Shown: piece after piece, positions 8,772 through 18,823 of the stretch
Layout of the letters: each line of letters begins with the position of its first letter
Position numbering within the stretch: the first letter of the stretch is position 1
Source of the DNA: Bosea vestrisii
GTDB taxonomy: Bacteria > Pseudomonadota > Alphaproteobacteria > Rhizobiales > Beijerinckiaceae
Length of the DNA stretch: 64,000 bases
Assembly (NCBI RefSeq): GCF_030144325.1
Contig: NZ_CP126307.1
Span: 682,001-746,000 of the forward strand
Direction: 5' to 3'
Made by a program: the position numbers and the translations under genes
The notes under the pieces: generated by a model
Told to the model about the DNA's origin: nothing
Seen by the model: only the letters and a program-made list of their open reading frames with translations
The model's database searches: none

Positions 8772-8833
8772 GCATACAAAATTCCGCATACACCCTTGTC
8801 GCCTCCGCGCGAGGGCTTTACTCTTGCATGCAA
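8772..8833. promoter_or_regulatory. Repeats upstream of Bug receptor gene
   Basis: The upstream region holds a direct repeat GCATACA (8772-8778 and 8786-8792) and a perfect 10-bp palindrome TTGCATGCAA (8824-8833), about 30 bp before the receptor gene. Related TGxATxCA sites are used by GntR-type regulators of uptake systems, but no regulator gene is adjacent. Confidence 0.35.
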
Positions 8834-8862
8834 GAACAAGCGACAAGCATGGGAGGAGTATG

Positions 8863-9828
8863 ATGATGGGTTTCCGCAAGCTCGCGCTGGCCTTGGGCGC
8901 GCTCGCCATCGGCGCAGCGCCAGCCTTCGCCTTCCCGGATCGGCCGGTGCAATTGATCGTGCCCTGGGCGGCCGGCGGCGGCATGGATTCGGTCATGCGG
9001 ATCTTCGCCAACGGGCTCGAGGCCGAGCTGAAGCAGCCGGTCAACGTCGTCAACCGCACCGGCGGAGGCGGCATCACCGGCCACACCGCGATCGCGACCG
9101 CCACGGCGGACGGCTACACCATCGGCGGTGCCAGCCCGGAGATCTCGTTCTTCAAGTCGCTCGGCCTCGGCGAGCTCACGCCGGATTCAATCGACATGTT
9201 CTCGCGGGTGTCGCTGATCCCGGCCGGCATCACCGTCAAGGCCGACAGCCCGTGGAAGACCGCAGCCGACTATCTCAAGGCGGTGAAGGACAGCCCGAAG
9301 GGCTCGATCATGGCGTCGGGCACCGGCGTCGGCGGCTCCTGGCACATCGCCTCGGGCGGCATCCTGAAGGCCGCCGGTATCGCCCCCGACGCGGTGCGCT
9401 GGGTGCCGAGCAATGGCGGCGCCCCTGCGTTGCAGGACCTCGTCGCCGGCGGCCTGCAGGTCTTCACCGGTTCGCCGATCGAGGCCAAGGCGATGCTCGA
9501 CGCCGGACGGGTGCGCACCATCCTGCTGATGACCGAGGAGCGTCACCCGAACTTCCCGGACGTGCCGAGCGCCAAGGAGGCGGGCCTCGACTGGACCTAC
9601 CAGAACTGGTTCGCACTCGCCGCGCCCAAGGGCGTCCCGGCCGACCGCCGCAAGATCCTGTTCGACGCCGCCCAGCGCACCATGCAGCGCGAGGATGTCC
9701 GCAAGGGCATGGCCGATCGCGGCATCACCCCGGTCTGGGACAAGCCGGAGGAATTCGCCGCGTATGTGAAGGCCTTCACCGAGCGCGGCAACGGCGTGCT
9801 GAAGGAACTGGGGCTGACCAAGAACTGA
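8863..9828 (+). CDS. Bug-family (TctC-like) solute-binding protein
   Basis: 321 residues from the second of three consecutive ATGs (8860, 8863, 8866); GGAGG at 8852-8856 favours 8863 or 8866. A signal peptide ends near APAFAF. The mature protein has the Bug pattern: FPDRPVQLIVPWAAGG at the N-terminus, a GGGGITG loop and GYTIG. Bug proteins deliver carboxylates or aromatic acids to tripartite tricarboxylate transporters. No TctA/TctB membrane gene is adjacent, so the receptor is orphaned in this window. Confidence 0.87.
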   Translation: MMGFRKLALALGALAIGAAPAFAFPDRPVQLIVPWAAGGGMDSVMRIFANGLEAELKQPVNVVNRTGGGGITGHTAIATATADGYTIGGASPEISFFKSLGLGELTPDSIDMFSRVSLIPAGITVKADSPWKTAADYLKAVKDSPKGSIMASGTGVGGSWHIASGGILKAAGIAPDAVRWVPSNGGAPALQDLVAGGLQVFTGSPIEAKAMLDAGRVRTILLMTEERHPNFPDVPSAKEAGLDWTYQNWFALAAPKGVPADRRKILFDAAQRTMQREDVRKGMADRGITPVWDKPEEFAAYVKAFTERGNGVLKELGLTKN

Positions 9829-9841
9829 CGAAGCGCGCCAT

Positions 9842-9994
9842 ATCCCCTCTCCCCTTGCGGGAGAGGGTTAGGGTGAGGGGTCGCGCGACGCTGATCGTGA
9901 ACCCAGCGCCGCATTTCCCAGAGCTTTCAAGACCTGCGCGACCCCTCATCCGGCCCTGCGGGCCACCTTCTCCCGCAAGGGGAGAAGGGAGAGG
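9842..9994. repeat. Intergenic palindromic repeat, two inverted halves
   Basis: The left half has a hairpin CCTCTCCC-CTTGC-GGGAGAGG (9846-9866) followed by GAGGGGTCGCGCGAC. The right half is its degenerate inverse: GCGCGACCCCTCATCC followed by CCTTCTCCC-GCAAG-GGGAGAAGG. The element fills the gap between the Bug gene and mccB and belongs to the same family as 22433-22571 and 26463-26521. Confidence 0.7.
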
Positions 9995-10003
9995 CGGCTC
10001 GCC

Positions 10004-11611
<1,608 letters not shown>

Positions 11612-11718
11612 GGCGCGCTCCCTCACGACAACTCTTCAGTGCGGGTTATGGCGCGCCGCGCCCAAAAGGCAAACAGGCGACGGCGCGCAGATGCGCCGTG
11701 CGTGATTCTGCCGAAACG

Positions 11719-11919
11719 CTATTCGCGCATGCGCTTGACCGAACCGGTCACGGTTGGAGCTGCGAACGCGCCAATCGCCCCACCCGCGACGGCGCCGATC
11801 GGCCCGCCGACGATCGCCCCGGTGCCTGCACCTGCAGCGGCGCCCGCAATGCGCTCTTCGGTGGTTGAGCAGGCTGAAAGCAGGGCTGCCAGGCAGCCCG
11901 CGAAGATGAACCTCGTCAT
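11719..11919 (-). CDS. Small glycine-zipper lipoprotein
   Basis: 66 residues from ATG 11919. The signal peptide ends at a lipobox LLSAC with C17 as the acylated residue. The mature chain is short and built of glycine-zipper repeats (GAAAGAGTGAIVGGPIG ...) that can pack within or against a membrane. Longer in-frame starts are rejected because they precede the signal peptide. It resembles osmotically induced or YMGG-like lipoproteins; exact role unknown. Confidence 0.7.
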   Translation of the reverse strand: MTRFIFAGCLAALLSACSTTEERIAGAAAGAGTGAIVGGPIGAVAGGAIGAFAAPTVTGSVKRMRE

Positions 11920-11983
11920 CGTCGTCCCCGTGGTTGATATCACGAGGCAAGCATCCGGGCTGATGGTCAACGCAAGGTAAACG

Positions 11984-12688
11984 TCAGGAAACGGCGACAG
12001 TCGGGCCAAAGACCCGCTCGAACTCGGCCCGCAGCGCGCTGTCGACCTCCGGCATCGTCACCGGCAGGCCGAGATCGACCAGCGAAGTCACGCCCTGGTC
12101 GGAGACGCCGCAAGGCACGATGCCGTCGAAATGCATCAGCTCAGGTTCGACATTGAGCGAGATGCCGTGGAACGAGACCCAGCGCCGGACGCGGATGCCA
12201 AGCGCCGCGATCTTGTCCTCGGCATCCGCTCCCTTCTCCGGCCGGCGCACCCAGACGCCGACACGCTCCTCGCGCCGCTCGCCGCGGATATTGAAGGCGG
12301 CGAGCGTACCGATCAGCCAGGCTTCCAGCGCCGAGACGAAACGGCGCAGATCCGGCTCGCGTCGCTTCAAATCAAGCATGACATAGGCGACGCGCTGGCC
12401 GGGCCCGTGATAGGTGAACTGCCCGCCACGCCCGGTCCGGTGCACGGGGAAGCGCTCCGGGGTCAGAAGGTCCGCGTCCTTGGCCGAGGTGCCGGCGGTG
12501 TAGAGCGCGGGATGCTCGACCAGCCAGACGCGCTCGCGCGCCATGCCATCGGCGATCAGGGCGGCACGCGCCTCCATCTCGGCGACGGCCGCTTCATAGC
12601 CGACCGGCTCGTCGGCGATCACCCATTCGACCGGCTCTGAACCCGCCTCCGGCAGGAACGAGACCGACAGCGCCTCGCGCGTCTTCAC
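11984..12688 (-). CDS. lipB: Octanoyltransferase LipB
   Basis: 234 residues. LipB moves octanoyl groups from acyl carrier protein to the lipoyl domains of 2-oxoacid dehydrogenases and GcvH, the first step of lipoate synthesis. Seen directly: EHPALYTAGTSA at 58-69, RGGQFTYHGPGQ at 87-98, K159 in the DKIAALGIRVRRWVSFHG region, and the catalytic cysteine C193 in VPCGV. It is cytoplasmic. It is divergent from the FliN-like gene across about 135 bp. Confidence 0.94.
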   Translation of the reverse strand: MKTREALSVSFLPEAGSEPVEWVIADEPVGYEAAVAEMEARAALIADGMARERVWLVEHPALYTAGTSAKDADLLTPERFPVHRTGRGGQFTYHGPGQRVAYVMLDLKRREPDLRRFVSALEAWLIGTLAAFNIRGERREERVGVWVRRPEKGADAEDKIAALGIRVRRWVSFHGISLNVEPELMHFDGIVPCGVSDQGVTSLVDLGLPVTMPEVDSALRAEFERVFGPTVAVS

Positions 12689-12823
12689 TATGGCTTAACC
12701 TAGTTTGTTCAACTCTTGGCAACCGGTGCGGCGTCCGATCGCTTCGCCGCTGCTCATGCGCCGGTTTCCGCGTCGCTGGCAAGTTCGTGGAATCATTTTG
12801 AAGTAGGTCTGCGGAGGCGGGTT

Positions 12824-13093
12824 TTGAAGGCTGATCTCGATCACGTCGCGGTAGAGCTGACGGTGGTGCTCGGCTCGGCGCAGATGCCGATCTACAAATT
12901 GCTGCGCATGGGCCGCGGCGCGATCATCGAGCTCAACGCGACCGAGAACGACGAGGTCCAGATCCTCGCCAACAACCACCCCTTCGCCAAGGGCCATGTC
13001 GTCGTCGCCGGAACGCGAATCTCGGTCGAGATCACCGAGATGCTGAAGCGCCCGACCGTCTACTCGCTCGAGACCGTCGCCGACGCGGCCTGA
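12824..13093 (+). CDS. FliN/SpoA-domain protein, stand-alone, TTG start
   Basis: 89 residues from TTG 12824. The start is well supported by GGAGG at 12813-12817 with 6-bp spacing; a longer frame to ATG 12716 has no SD and an unrelated N-terminus. The whole protein is one SpoA/FliN domain: VAVELTVVLG, MPIYKLLRMGRGAIIEL, then a KGHVVVAGTRISVEIT strand pair. FliN forms the flagellar motor C-ring, but no other flagellar gene is near and the usual N-terminal extension is missing. It could be a dispersed motor component or a domain reused for another complex. Confidence 0.78.
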   Translation: MKADLDHVAVELTVVLGSAQMPIYKLLRMGRGAIIELNATENDEVQILANNHPFAKGHVVVAGTRISVEITEMLKRPTVYSLETVADAA

Positions 13094-13135
13094 GCCTTCT
13101 TCCCACAGCCGTTACGTTTTTCCTGATCGCAGCTC

Positions 13136-13164
13136 TTGTAGCCGGGAACTCGATTTGCTAGACC
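13136..13164 (+). promoter_or_regulatory. Possible promoter of tRNA-Leu
   Basis: TTGTAG (13136-13141) and TAGACC (13159-13164) are separated by 17 bp and lie about 50 bp before the tRNA, a layout that suits a housekeeping promoter. Inferred from spacing and similarity only. Confidence 0.35.
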
Positions 13165-13214
13165 CGCGCCGCTCCGGAGTTCACCGCCAAAGCGCGGTGC
13201 CCTTAAGAGCCGCT

Positions 13215-13299
13215 GCGGTCATGGCGGAATTGGTAGACGCACTACCTTGAGGTGGTAGCGGGGAGACCCGTGGAGGTTCGAGTCCTCTTGACCGCACCA
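13215..13299 (+). tRNA. tRNA-Leu (anticodon GAG)
   Basis: 85 nt including the encoded CCA. The acceptor stem GCGGTCA (13215-13221) pairs with TGACCGC (13289-13295). The anticodon arm CTACC-TTGAGGT-GGTAG shows GAG, reading CUC codons. A long variable arm (CGGGGAGACCCG) marks a class II tRNA, and the T arm carries GGTTCGAGTCC. A terminator hairpin follows at 13321. Confidence 0.95.
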
Positions 13300-13320
13300 G
13301 TTTAGAGCGAGAGCTCGTGA

Positions 13321-13350
13321 AACGGCGATCCGCAAGGATCGCCGTTTTTC
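13321..13350 (+). terminator. Rho-independent terminator after tRNA-Leu
   Basis: An 11-bp stem AACGGCGATCC/GGATCGCCGTT closed by a GCAA tetraloop runs into a T tract (GTTTTTC). It ends 130 bp before mgtE, so the tRNA is its own unit. Confidence 0.85.
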
Positions 13351-13478
13351 GTTTCGGATGCATCGAATCCGCTTTCGGTGCGTTGCCTTGTCGTGGCGGC
13401 ACTGACACAAGGGCGCTGGCGCGTTCCGGCGCGACTCTCCTGCCCCGAATCCCCTCCCCTCGAATCGCGGAGCGACCC

Positions 13479-14885
13479 ATGGCGGAAGCCGAGCACGCTC
13501 CGGACGAGACGCGGGAGCGCCAGGTCCGTGACGAGGACGGCGCGATCGATTCCGGCTTCGTCGAGCAGGTCTCGCAGGCCGTCCTGCTTTCCGACGTCAC
13601 GACGCTGCGCAAGCTCGTTGCCGAACTGCACGAGGCCGATCTCGGCGACCTGATCGAGGCGCTCGATGCCGAGGAGCGGCCGAAGCTGATCTCCCTGCTC
13701 GGCAACGATTTCGACTTTGCCGCGCTGACCGAGGTCGATGACGCCGTCCGCGAGGAGATTCTCGAGGAGCTCTCGCCGGAGACGGTCGCCGAGGGCGTGC
13801 GCGATCTCGACACCGACGACGCGGTCTACATCCTCGAAGACCTCGACGAGGCCGACAAGCGCGAGATCCTGGACAAGCTGACGCCGGCCGAGCGGACGGT
13901 GCTGCAGCAGGGTCTCGACTATCCCGAAGACTCGGCTGGCCGGCGCATGCAGCCCGAGGTGATCGCTGTGCCGCCGTTCTGGACCGTCGGCCAGACCATC
14001 GATTTCCTGCGCGAGACCAAAGAGCTGCCTGAGCGCTTCTTCGAGATATTCGTCGCCGACCCCAGTCATCGTTTCGTCGGCACCGTCAGACTTGACCAGC
14101 TGTTGCGCACCCAGCGTCCGGTCAGCGTCGCCGATCTCGTCGAAGACGACCGCCGCGTCGTGCAGGCCACCGACGACATCGAGGACGTGGCGCGCATGTT
14201 CCAGCGCTACAACCTCGTCGCCGCGCCGGTGATCGACGCCGCCGGCCGGCTGGTCGGCGTCATGACCATCGACGACATCGTCGACGTGATCGAGGAAGCC
14301 GGCGACGACGACGTCAAGCAGCTCGGCGGCGTCGACGCGGAAGAGGAGATTTCCGACTCGGTGCGCCAGGTCGCGCTCGGCCGTTTTCGCTGGCGCTTCA
14401 TCAGCCTGATAGCGGCCTTCGTCAGCGCTTCCGTGATGGCGATGTTCGAGGAGCAGCTCGGCAAGCTCGTCGCGCTCGCCGTGCTCGCCCCGATCGTCGC
14501 CAGCCAGGGTGGCAATGCCGCGACCCAGACGATGACCGTGGCGGTCCGCGCACTCGGCACCGGCGAGCTCGGCGGCTGGAACATGGGCCGCTTCTTCCGG
14601 CGCGAGATGATTGTCGGCGTGCTCAACGGCGTCGCCTTCGCGCTCATCACCGCATTGGTCGCCGGCTTCTGGTTCGGCAATCCCATGCTCGGCTCCGTGA
14701 TCGGCCTCGCCATGGTCGCGACGTTGATCATCGCGGCGCTCGCCGGCGTCGCCGTGCCATTGGCGCTCGACAAGGCCGGCATCGATCCGGCGATCGCGTC
14801 CGGCACCTTCGTCACCACCATCACTGACGTGGTCGGCTTTTTCTCCTTCCTCAGCATTGCGACGCTGCTGCTGCGTCTGACCTGA
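13479..14885 (+). CDS. mgtE: Magnesium transporter MgtE
   Basis: 468 residues from ATG 13479 (CGGAG 8 bp upstream); the open frame further upstream lacks similarity and an SD. Domain order is that of MgtE: an N-terminal helical MgtE_N domain (about 30-150, with ETVAEGVRDLDTDDAVYILEDL), paired CBS domains (about 155-270, ending GVMTIDDIVDVI), then a membrane domain (about 305-468) with APIVASQGGNAATQT near the pore. MgtE is a dimeric inner-membrane Mg2+ channel gated by Mg2+ bound between the cytosolic domains. Confidence 0.93.
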   Translation: MAEAEHAPDETRERQVRDEDGAIDSGFVEQVSQAVLLSDVTTLRKLVAELHEADLGDLIEALDAEERPKLISLLGNDFDFAALTEVDDAVREEILEELSPETVAEGVRDLDTDDAVYILEDLDEADKREILDKLTPAERTVLQQGLDYPEDSAGRRMQPEVIAVPPFWTVGQTIDFLRETKELPERFFEIFVADPSHRFVGTVRLDQLLRTQRPVSVADLVEDDRRVVQATDDIEDVARMFQRYNLVAAPVIDAAGRLVGVMTIDDIVDVIEEAGDDDVKQLGGVDAEEEISDSVRQVALGRFRWRFISLIAAFVSASVMAMFEEQLGKLVALAVLAPIVASQGGNAATQTMTVAVRALGTGELGGWNMGRFFRREMIVGVLNGVAFALITALVAGFWFGNPMLGSVIGLAMVATLIIAALAGVAVPLALDKAGIDPAIASGTFVTTITDVVGFFSFLSIATLLLRLT

Positions 14886-14947
14886 CATCCGCGGAAAAAC
14901 CGGTAACGTAAACCGGGCGTCAAGCTTTCTCCTTAATTGTCCGAGAA

Positions 14948-15898
14948 ATGACCGCCCGCCGCATGAAAACCCTTTCCCTCGCCCCTTTCGCGCTCCTCGC
15001 CGCCCTGACGGTTCTGGGCGGCTGCGTTGGGCTGGATAACTACCCGTCCAAGGGCGATGCACGCCCGCATCCCGGCGTCGAGGCTGCCAGGCAATACCCG
15101 ATCCAGGGCATCGACATCTCGCGCTGGCAGGGCGAGATCGACTGGGCCTCGGTCAAGGCCGCCGGCACCCGCTTCGTCTACATCAAGGCGACCGAGGGCG
15201 GCGACCATGTCGATCCGGCTTTCCAGAGGAACTGGGAAGGCGCCCGCCGGGCCGGCGTGCCGCGTGGCGCCTACCACTTCGTTTACTGGTGCCGCCCGGC
15301 GCATGAGCAGGCGGTCTGGTTCAAGCAGCAGATCCCGAACGATCCCGACGCGCTGCCGCCGGTGCTCGACCTCGAATGGAACGGCCACTCCAAGACCTGC
15401 CCGAAGAAGGTCGAGCGCTCGCTGGCGCTGGAGAAGATCCGGCTGATGCTGACCGAGCTCGAGCAGCTCACCGGCAAGAAGCCGGTGATCTACACAGACA
15501 TCACCTTCCACAAGGACATTCTGGAAGGCGAGTTTAACGACTACCCCTACTGGATCCGCTCGACCGCTGCGAAGCCAGAGGTCCGCTACAACAACCGGCC
15601 CTGGGCCTTCTGGCAGTTCACCACCACCGGCCGCGTCCCCGGCATCAGGGGCGATGTCGACCGCAACGCCTTTTACGGCAATGAAGGCGAGTTCACCGGC
15701 TGGCGCGAGGGCCGCTTCGACATCGGCACCCGCACCTGGACGCGCGAGCGCCGCGTGCCGCCGCAACCGAGCCCCGGCCCGGAGCATACGCCGGTGGCGA
15801 CGATGCCGGGCGCCAGCAGGACAGTGGCCGCAGCCGCCTTCCAACCAGCGCCAATCGGCCAGGTCGTCGAAGACGAGCCGGCGCCGGAATCCGAGTAA
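14948..15898 (+). CDS. GH25-family lysozyme, predicted lipoprotein
   Basis: 316 residues from ATG 14948 (MKTLS at 14963 is an alternative start). A signal peptide ends in a lipobox LGGC, so the enzyme should be membrane-anchored outside the cytoplasm. The GH25 barrel is clear: GIDISRWQGEIDW, YIKATEGGDHVDP, GAYHFVYWCRP, PPVLDLEWNG, PVIYTDITF and WQFTTTGRVPGI. Family members hydrolyse the beta-1,4 MurNAc-GlcNAc bond of peptidoglycan; the D-x-E in VLDLEW and the first D of DIS are the expected active-site acids. The tail is proline-rich. A close paralogue lies at 16728; pcs sits between them. Confidence 0.88.
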   Translation: MTARRMKTLSLAPFALLAALTVLGGCVGLDNYPSKGDARPHPGVEAARQYPIQGIDISRWQGEIDWASVKAAGTRFVYIKATEGGDHVDPAFQRNWEGARRAGVPRGAYHFVYWCRPAHEQAVWFKQQIPNDPDALPPVLDLEWNGHSKTCPKKVERSLALEKIRLMLTELEQLTGKKPVIYTDITFHKDILEGEFNDYPYWIRSTAAKPEVRYNNRPWAFWQFTTTGRVPGIRGDVDRNAFYGNEGEFTGWREGRFDIGTRTWTRERRVPPQPSPGPEHTPVATMPGASRTVAAAAFQPAPIGQVVEDEPAPESE

Positions 15899-15902
15899 GC
15901 GC

Positions 15903-16622
15903 CTATCCGCGCCGCACCCTGGCGCGCGCCAATCCCAATCCGACGAAATAGCAGGCCGCCAGCGCCAGCCCGGCCTTGCTCCAGGCATCCGGCGCCATTC
16001 CCTGCCAGATCGTAGCAACGGTCGCCGCGCCCCATAACGCCAGCACCGCCAGCGTCAGCCCGCGCCAGCGGCGCACCCGCACCGGGTGCACGAACACGAC
16101 CGGCAGGAACATCAAGACAGTGGCGATCAGGATGACCAGCAGCGCCAGCCAGACCGGTGGCGTGAAGGCGACGATATAGAACACGACGATATTCCAGACT
16201 GCCGGGAAGCCGCGGAACCACCAGTCGTCGGTCTTCATGCCGGTGTCCGCGAAATAGAGCGCGCTCGCCAGCGTCACGATGAGGCCGGCGATGATCCCAT
16301 AGGGCTGCGCCATCACCTCCGGCCGCAGCAGCATCGCTGCCGGCACGAAGACATAGGTGACGAAGTCGACGACGAGGTCGAGCTGCGCGCCGTCATAGCG
16401 CGTCGCCCGCTCCTTCACAGCGAAACGCCGAGCCAGCGGCCCATCGACCGCATCGACGACCAGCGCCACGCCCAGCCAGGCGAAGGCCTGCGCCAGGTCG
16501 CCCGTGAAAACCGCCTGGAGCGCCAGCAAGCCGAGCGCGGCGCCGAGCGCCGTCAGCACGTGGACGCCATAGGCCAGGACCCGGCTGCCCTTGTCTTTCC
16601 CCGCGCCCTCCGGGTCCTCCAT
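15903..16622 (-). CDS. pcs: Phosphatidylcholine synthase
   Basis: 239 residues, the usual Pcs length, with about eight membrane segments. The CDP-alcohol motif is D57-x2-D60-G61-x2-A64-R65-x12-G78-x3-D82-x3-D86; the x12 gap is the Pcs variant of the normal x8 form. Pcs condenses CDP-diacylglycerol directly with choline to make phosphatidylcholine in the inner membrane, a trait of symbiotic and host-associated alphaproteobacteria. It is convergent with the first lysozyme gene (4 bp apart) and divergent from the second. Confidence 0.93.
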   Translation of the reverse strand: MEDPEGAGKDKGSRVLAYGVHVLTALGAALGLLALQAVFTGDLAQAFAWLGVALVVDAVDGPLARRFAVKERATRYDGAQLDLVVDFVTYVFVPAAMLLRPEVMAQPYGIIAGLIVTLASALYFADTGMKTDDWWFRGFPAVWNIVVFYIVAFTPPVWLALLVILIATVLMFLPVVFVHPVRVRRWRGLTLAVLALWGAATVATIWQGMAPDAWSKAGLALAACYFVGLGLARARVRRG

Positions 16623-16727
16623 CGCCAGCCTCCCGCCGGTTAACCAAGCCTGAAGCCGGCCACTCGAATGCTAACCACCTCTTAACTCGGCCGCCGCCTA
16701 TCCTTTTCCCGCAAATGGGAGACAAGC

Positions 16728-17715
16728 ATGGCGCGGCGCGCTGAGACCAGTCCAGAAGCGCGGCCAGCCACAGCTTTGCCCTTGCCGGCGTTTGCCGCGG
16801 CCATTCTCGGCCTGCTCTGCGCCGGGCCCGCACTGGCGCTCTACCCGAAGAAGGGCGATTCCTCCCCCCACGCCGGGGTGCGCGATGCACGCCAGCGCTC
16901 GATCCAGGGCATCGACATCTCGCGCTGGCAGGGCGAAATCGACTGGGCCAAGGTCAAGGACGCCGGCACTCGCTTCGCCTTCATCAAGGCGACCGAGGGC
17001 GGCGACCATCTCGACCCGAGCTTCCGGCGCAACTGGGCCGGAGCGAAGGCAGCTGGCGTGCCGCGCAGCGCCTACCACTTCGTCTACTGGTGCCGGCCGG
17101 CCAAGGACCAGGTGCGCTGGTTCAAACGCCACATCCCGCGCGACCCGGACGCTCTGCCGCCGGTGCTCGACGTGGAGTGGAACGGCGAATCCGCCAAATG
17201 CGGCAAGAAGATCCCGCGCGAGAAGGCGCTCGCCAAGATCCGAGAGATGCTCAGGGGCCTGCAGGAGCACACCGGCAAGAAGCCGATCATCTATACCGAC
17301 ATCACCTTCCACGAGGACGTGCTCGAAGGCGAGTTCAACGACTACCCCTACTGGCTGCGCTCGACCGCCGCCCCGCTCAAGCACCGCTATGAGCGCAAGC
17401 AGTGGGAGTTCTGGCAGTTCACCACCACCGGCCGCGTGCCCGGCATCACCGGCGACGTCGACCGCAACGCCTTCTTCGGCACGGAACGCGAATTCGCCGC
17501 CTGGCGCGACGGCCGCTTTGACATCGGCGCCCGCAAATGGCGCGGCGACGAGCCCAAGGTCGCCACCACGCCGAAGCCCCCCGGCCAGTCCCGCAGGACT
17601 GAGGACGCCGAAGGCTGCCGGCAACACGCCGCTGAAGTTCGCCCCGCCCGGCAAGATTCCGAAATCGGCGCAGGCACGCGACGTCGCCACGACAGGCTCG
17701 ATCGACCGCGACTGA
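16728..17715 (+). CDS. GH25-family lysozyme paralogue, C-terminal frameshift
   Basis: Starts at ATG 16728. A cleavable signal peptide (no lipobox cysteine) ends near GPALA. The catalytic domain closely parallels the gene at 14948: GIDISRWQGEIDW, ATEGGDHLDP, FVYWCRP, PVLDVEWNG, YTDITF and WQFTTTGRVPGI. After about residue 280 the frame runs into arginine-rich sequence to a stop at 17753. Removing one C from the C6 run at 17577-17582 gives a more natural tail (TPKAAGNTPLKFAPPGK ... TTGSIDRD) ending at 17715, which I adopt. The catalytic domain is unaffected. Confidence 0.82.
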
Positions 17716-17790
17716 CGACGAGCGTCGCAAAACCGTCATCTGACAGGCGCTGATGCGACATCAGCGTGCCAGCCAGAATGCGGAATACTA

Positions 17791-18786
17791 ATGTTGCCGG
17801 ACATCCAATCGCAGACGGGCATCGTCTGGGCCTACCGTTTCGACGCTAACGGCACGCCTGAACTGCTGCCGCGCGACGAAGTGCCGACGCTCGCGCCGGT
17901 AGAAGGCTTCGTCTGGCTGCATCTCGACCTCGTCCACACGAGGGCCCAGGCCTGGATCGATGAGCAGAGGGCTCTTCCGCCCGCGGCGCGCGAGCTCCTG
18001 CTCTCGCGGGAGACGCATCAGCGGCTCGACCATTCCGCCAGTCTGGTCTGGGGCATCGCCCATGACCTCACCCGCGACATTGTCGACCGCACCGACCATA
18101 TCGGCACACTCGCCTGGGCCGTCGGCGAGCGCTTCCTGCTGACCGGCCGGCGCGAGGCACTGCAATCGATCCGCAAAGCCGTCGAGGCCCTCAATGCCGG
18201 CGAGCAGATCGCCTCTCCGGCCGAAATGTTCGAGCACATCATCGAGTACCTGATCGACGACGTCACCGACGCGGTCGTGCGGCTCTCCGACGAGACCGAC
18301 AGCGTCGAGGACCAGATCCTGCTCGACAAGCTGGAGAACGGTCCACAGCGCGTCGGCTCCGTCCGCCGCTCCGCCGTGCAGTTGCACCGCCAGCTCGCCG
18401 GCCTTCACCTGCTGTTCCGGCGCTTCGCCGAGACGCCGTCGGGGCGCTCGGCCCCGGAAGCGATCCGGGCCAGTGCCTTGCGACTTCTGCTACGGGTCGA
18501 CACGCTGCGCCAGGACATCCAGTCGGTGCAGGACCGGGCTCGCCTGCTGCAGGACGAGATTGCGGTGCGCTCCGCCAACCAGACCAACCGGCAGCTCTAC
18601 GTGCTCTCTATCCTGACGGCGCTCTTCCTGCCGGCGACCTTCATCACCGGCCTATTCGGCATCAATGTGAAGGGGCTGCCCTGGGTGGAATCGGATCTCG
18701 GCGCCGAGATGGTCACAGTGGCCTGCCTCGCCGCCTCGATGCTGACCCTGTTCCTGCTGCGTCGGCGCGGAGTGATCGGGCGATAG
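17791..18786 (+). CDS. CorA/ZntB-family divalent cation transporter
   Basis: 331 residues. A long cytoplasmic alpha/beta N-terminal domain with a heptad-rich stalk (about 150-265) leads to two C-terminal membrane helices. The pore-loop motif reads FGINVKGLP instead of the GMN of CorA, as in many ZntB-like proteins. Members form pentameric channels for Mg2+, Zn2+ or other divalent ions; specificity and direction cannot be told from sequence. It is convergent with the P450 gene. Confidence 0.85.
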   Translation: MLPDIQSQTGIVWAYRFDANGTPELLPRDEVPTLAPVEGFVWLHLDLVHTRAQAWIDEQRALPPAARELLLSRETHQRLDHSASLVWGIAHDLTRDIVDRTDHIGTLAWAVGERFLLTGRREALQSIRKAVEALNAGEQIASPAEMFEHIIEYLIDDVTDAVVRLSDETDSVEDQILLDKLENGPQRVGSVRRSAVQLHRQLAGLHLLFRRFAETPSGRSAPEAIRASALRLLLRVDTLRQDIQSVQDRARLLQDEIAVRSANQTNRQLYVLSILTALFLPATFITGLFGINVKGLPWVESDLGAEMVTVACLAASMLTLFLLRRRGVIGR

Positions 18787-18823
18787 CGGCGTTAGGCGCC
18801 AGTTCTGGATATCGATCTTGCCC

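Noticed and set aside
13221..13299. tRNA-Leu as an integration site with flanking repeat
   Set aside because: No integrase gene and no direct repeat of the tRNA 3' end was found within the window.
13302..15062. 586-residue open frame opposite mgtE
   Set aside because: Shadow of mgtE; it also crosses the tRNA terminator and lacks any family pattern.
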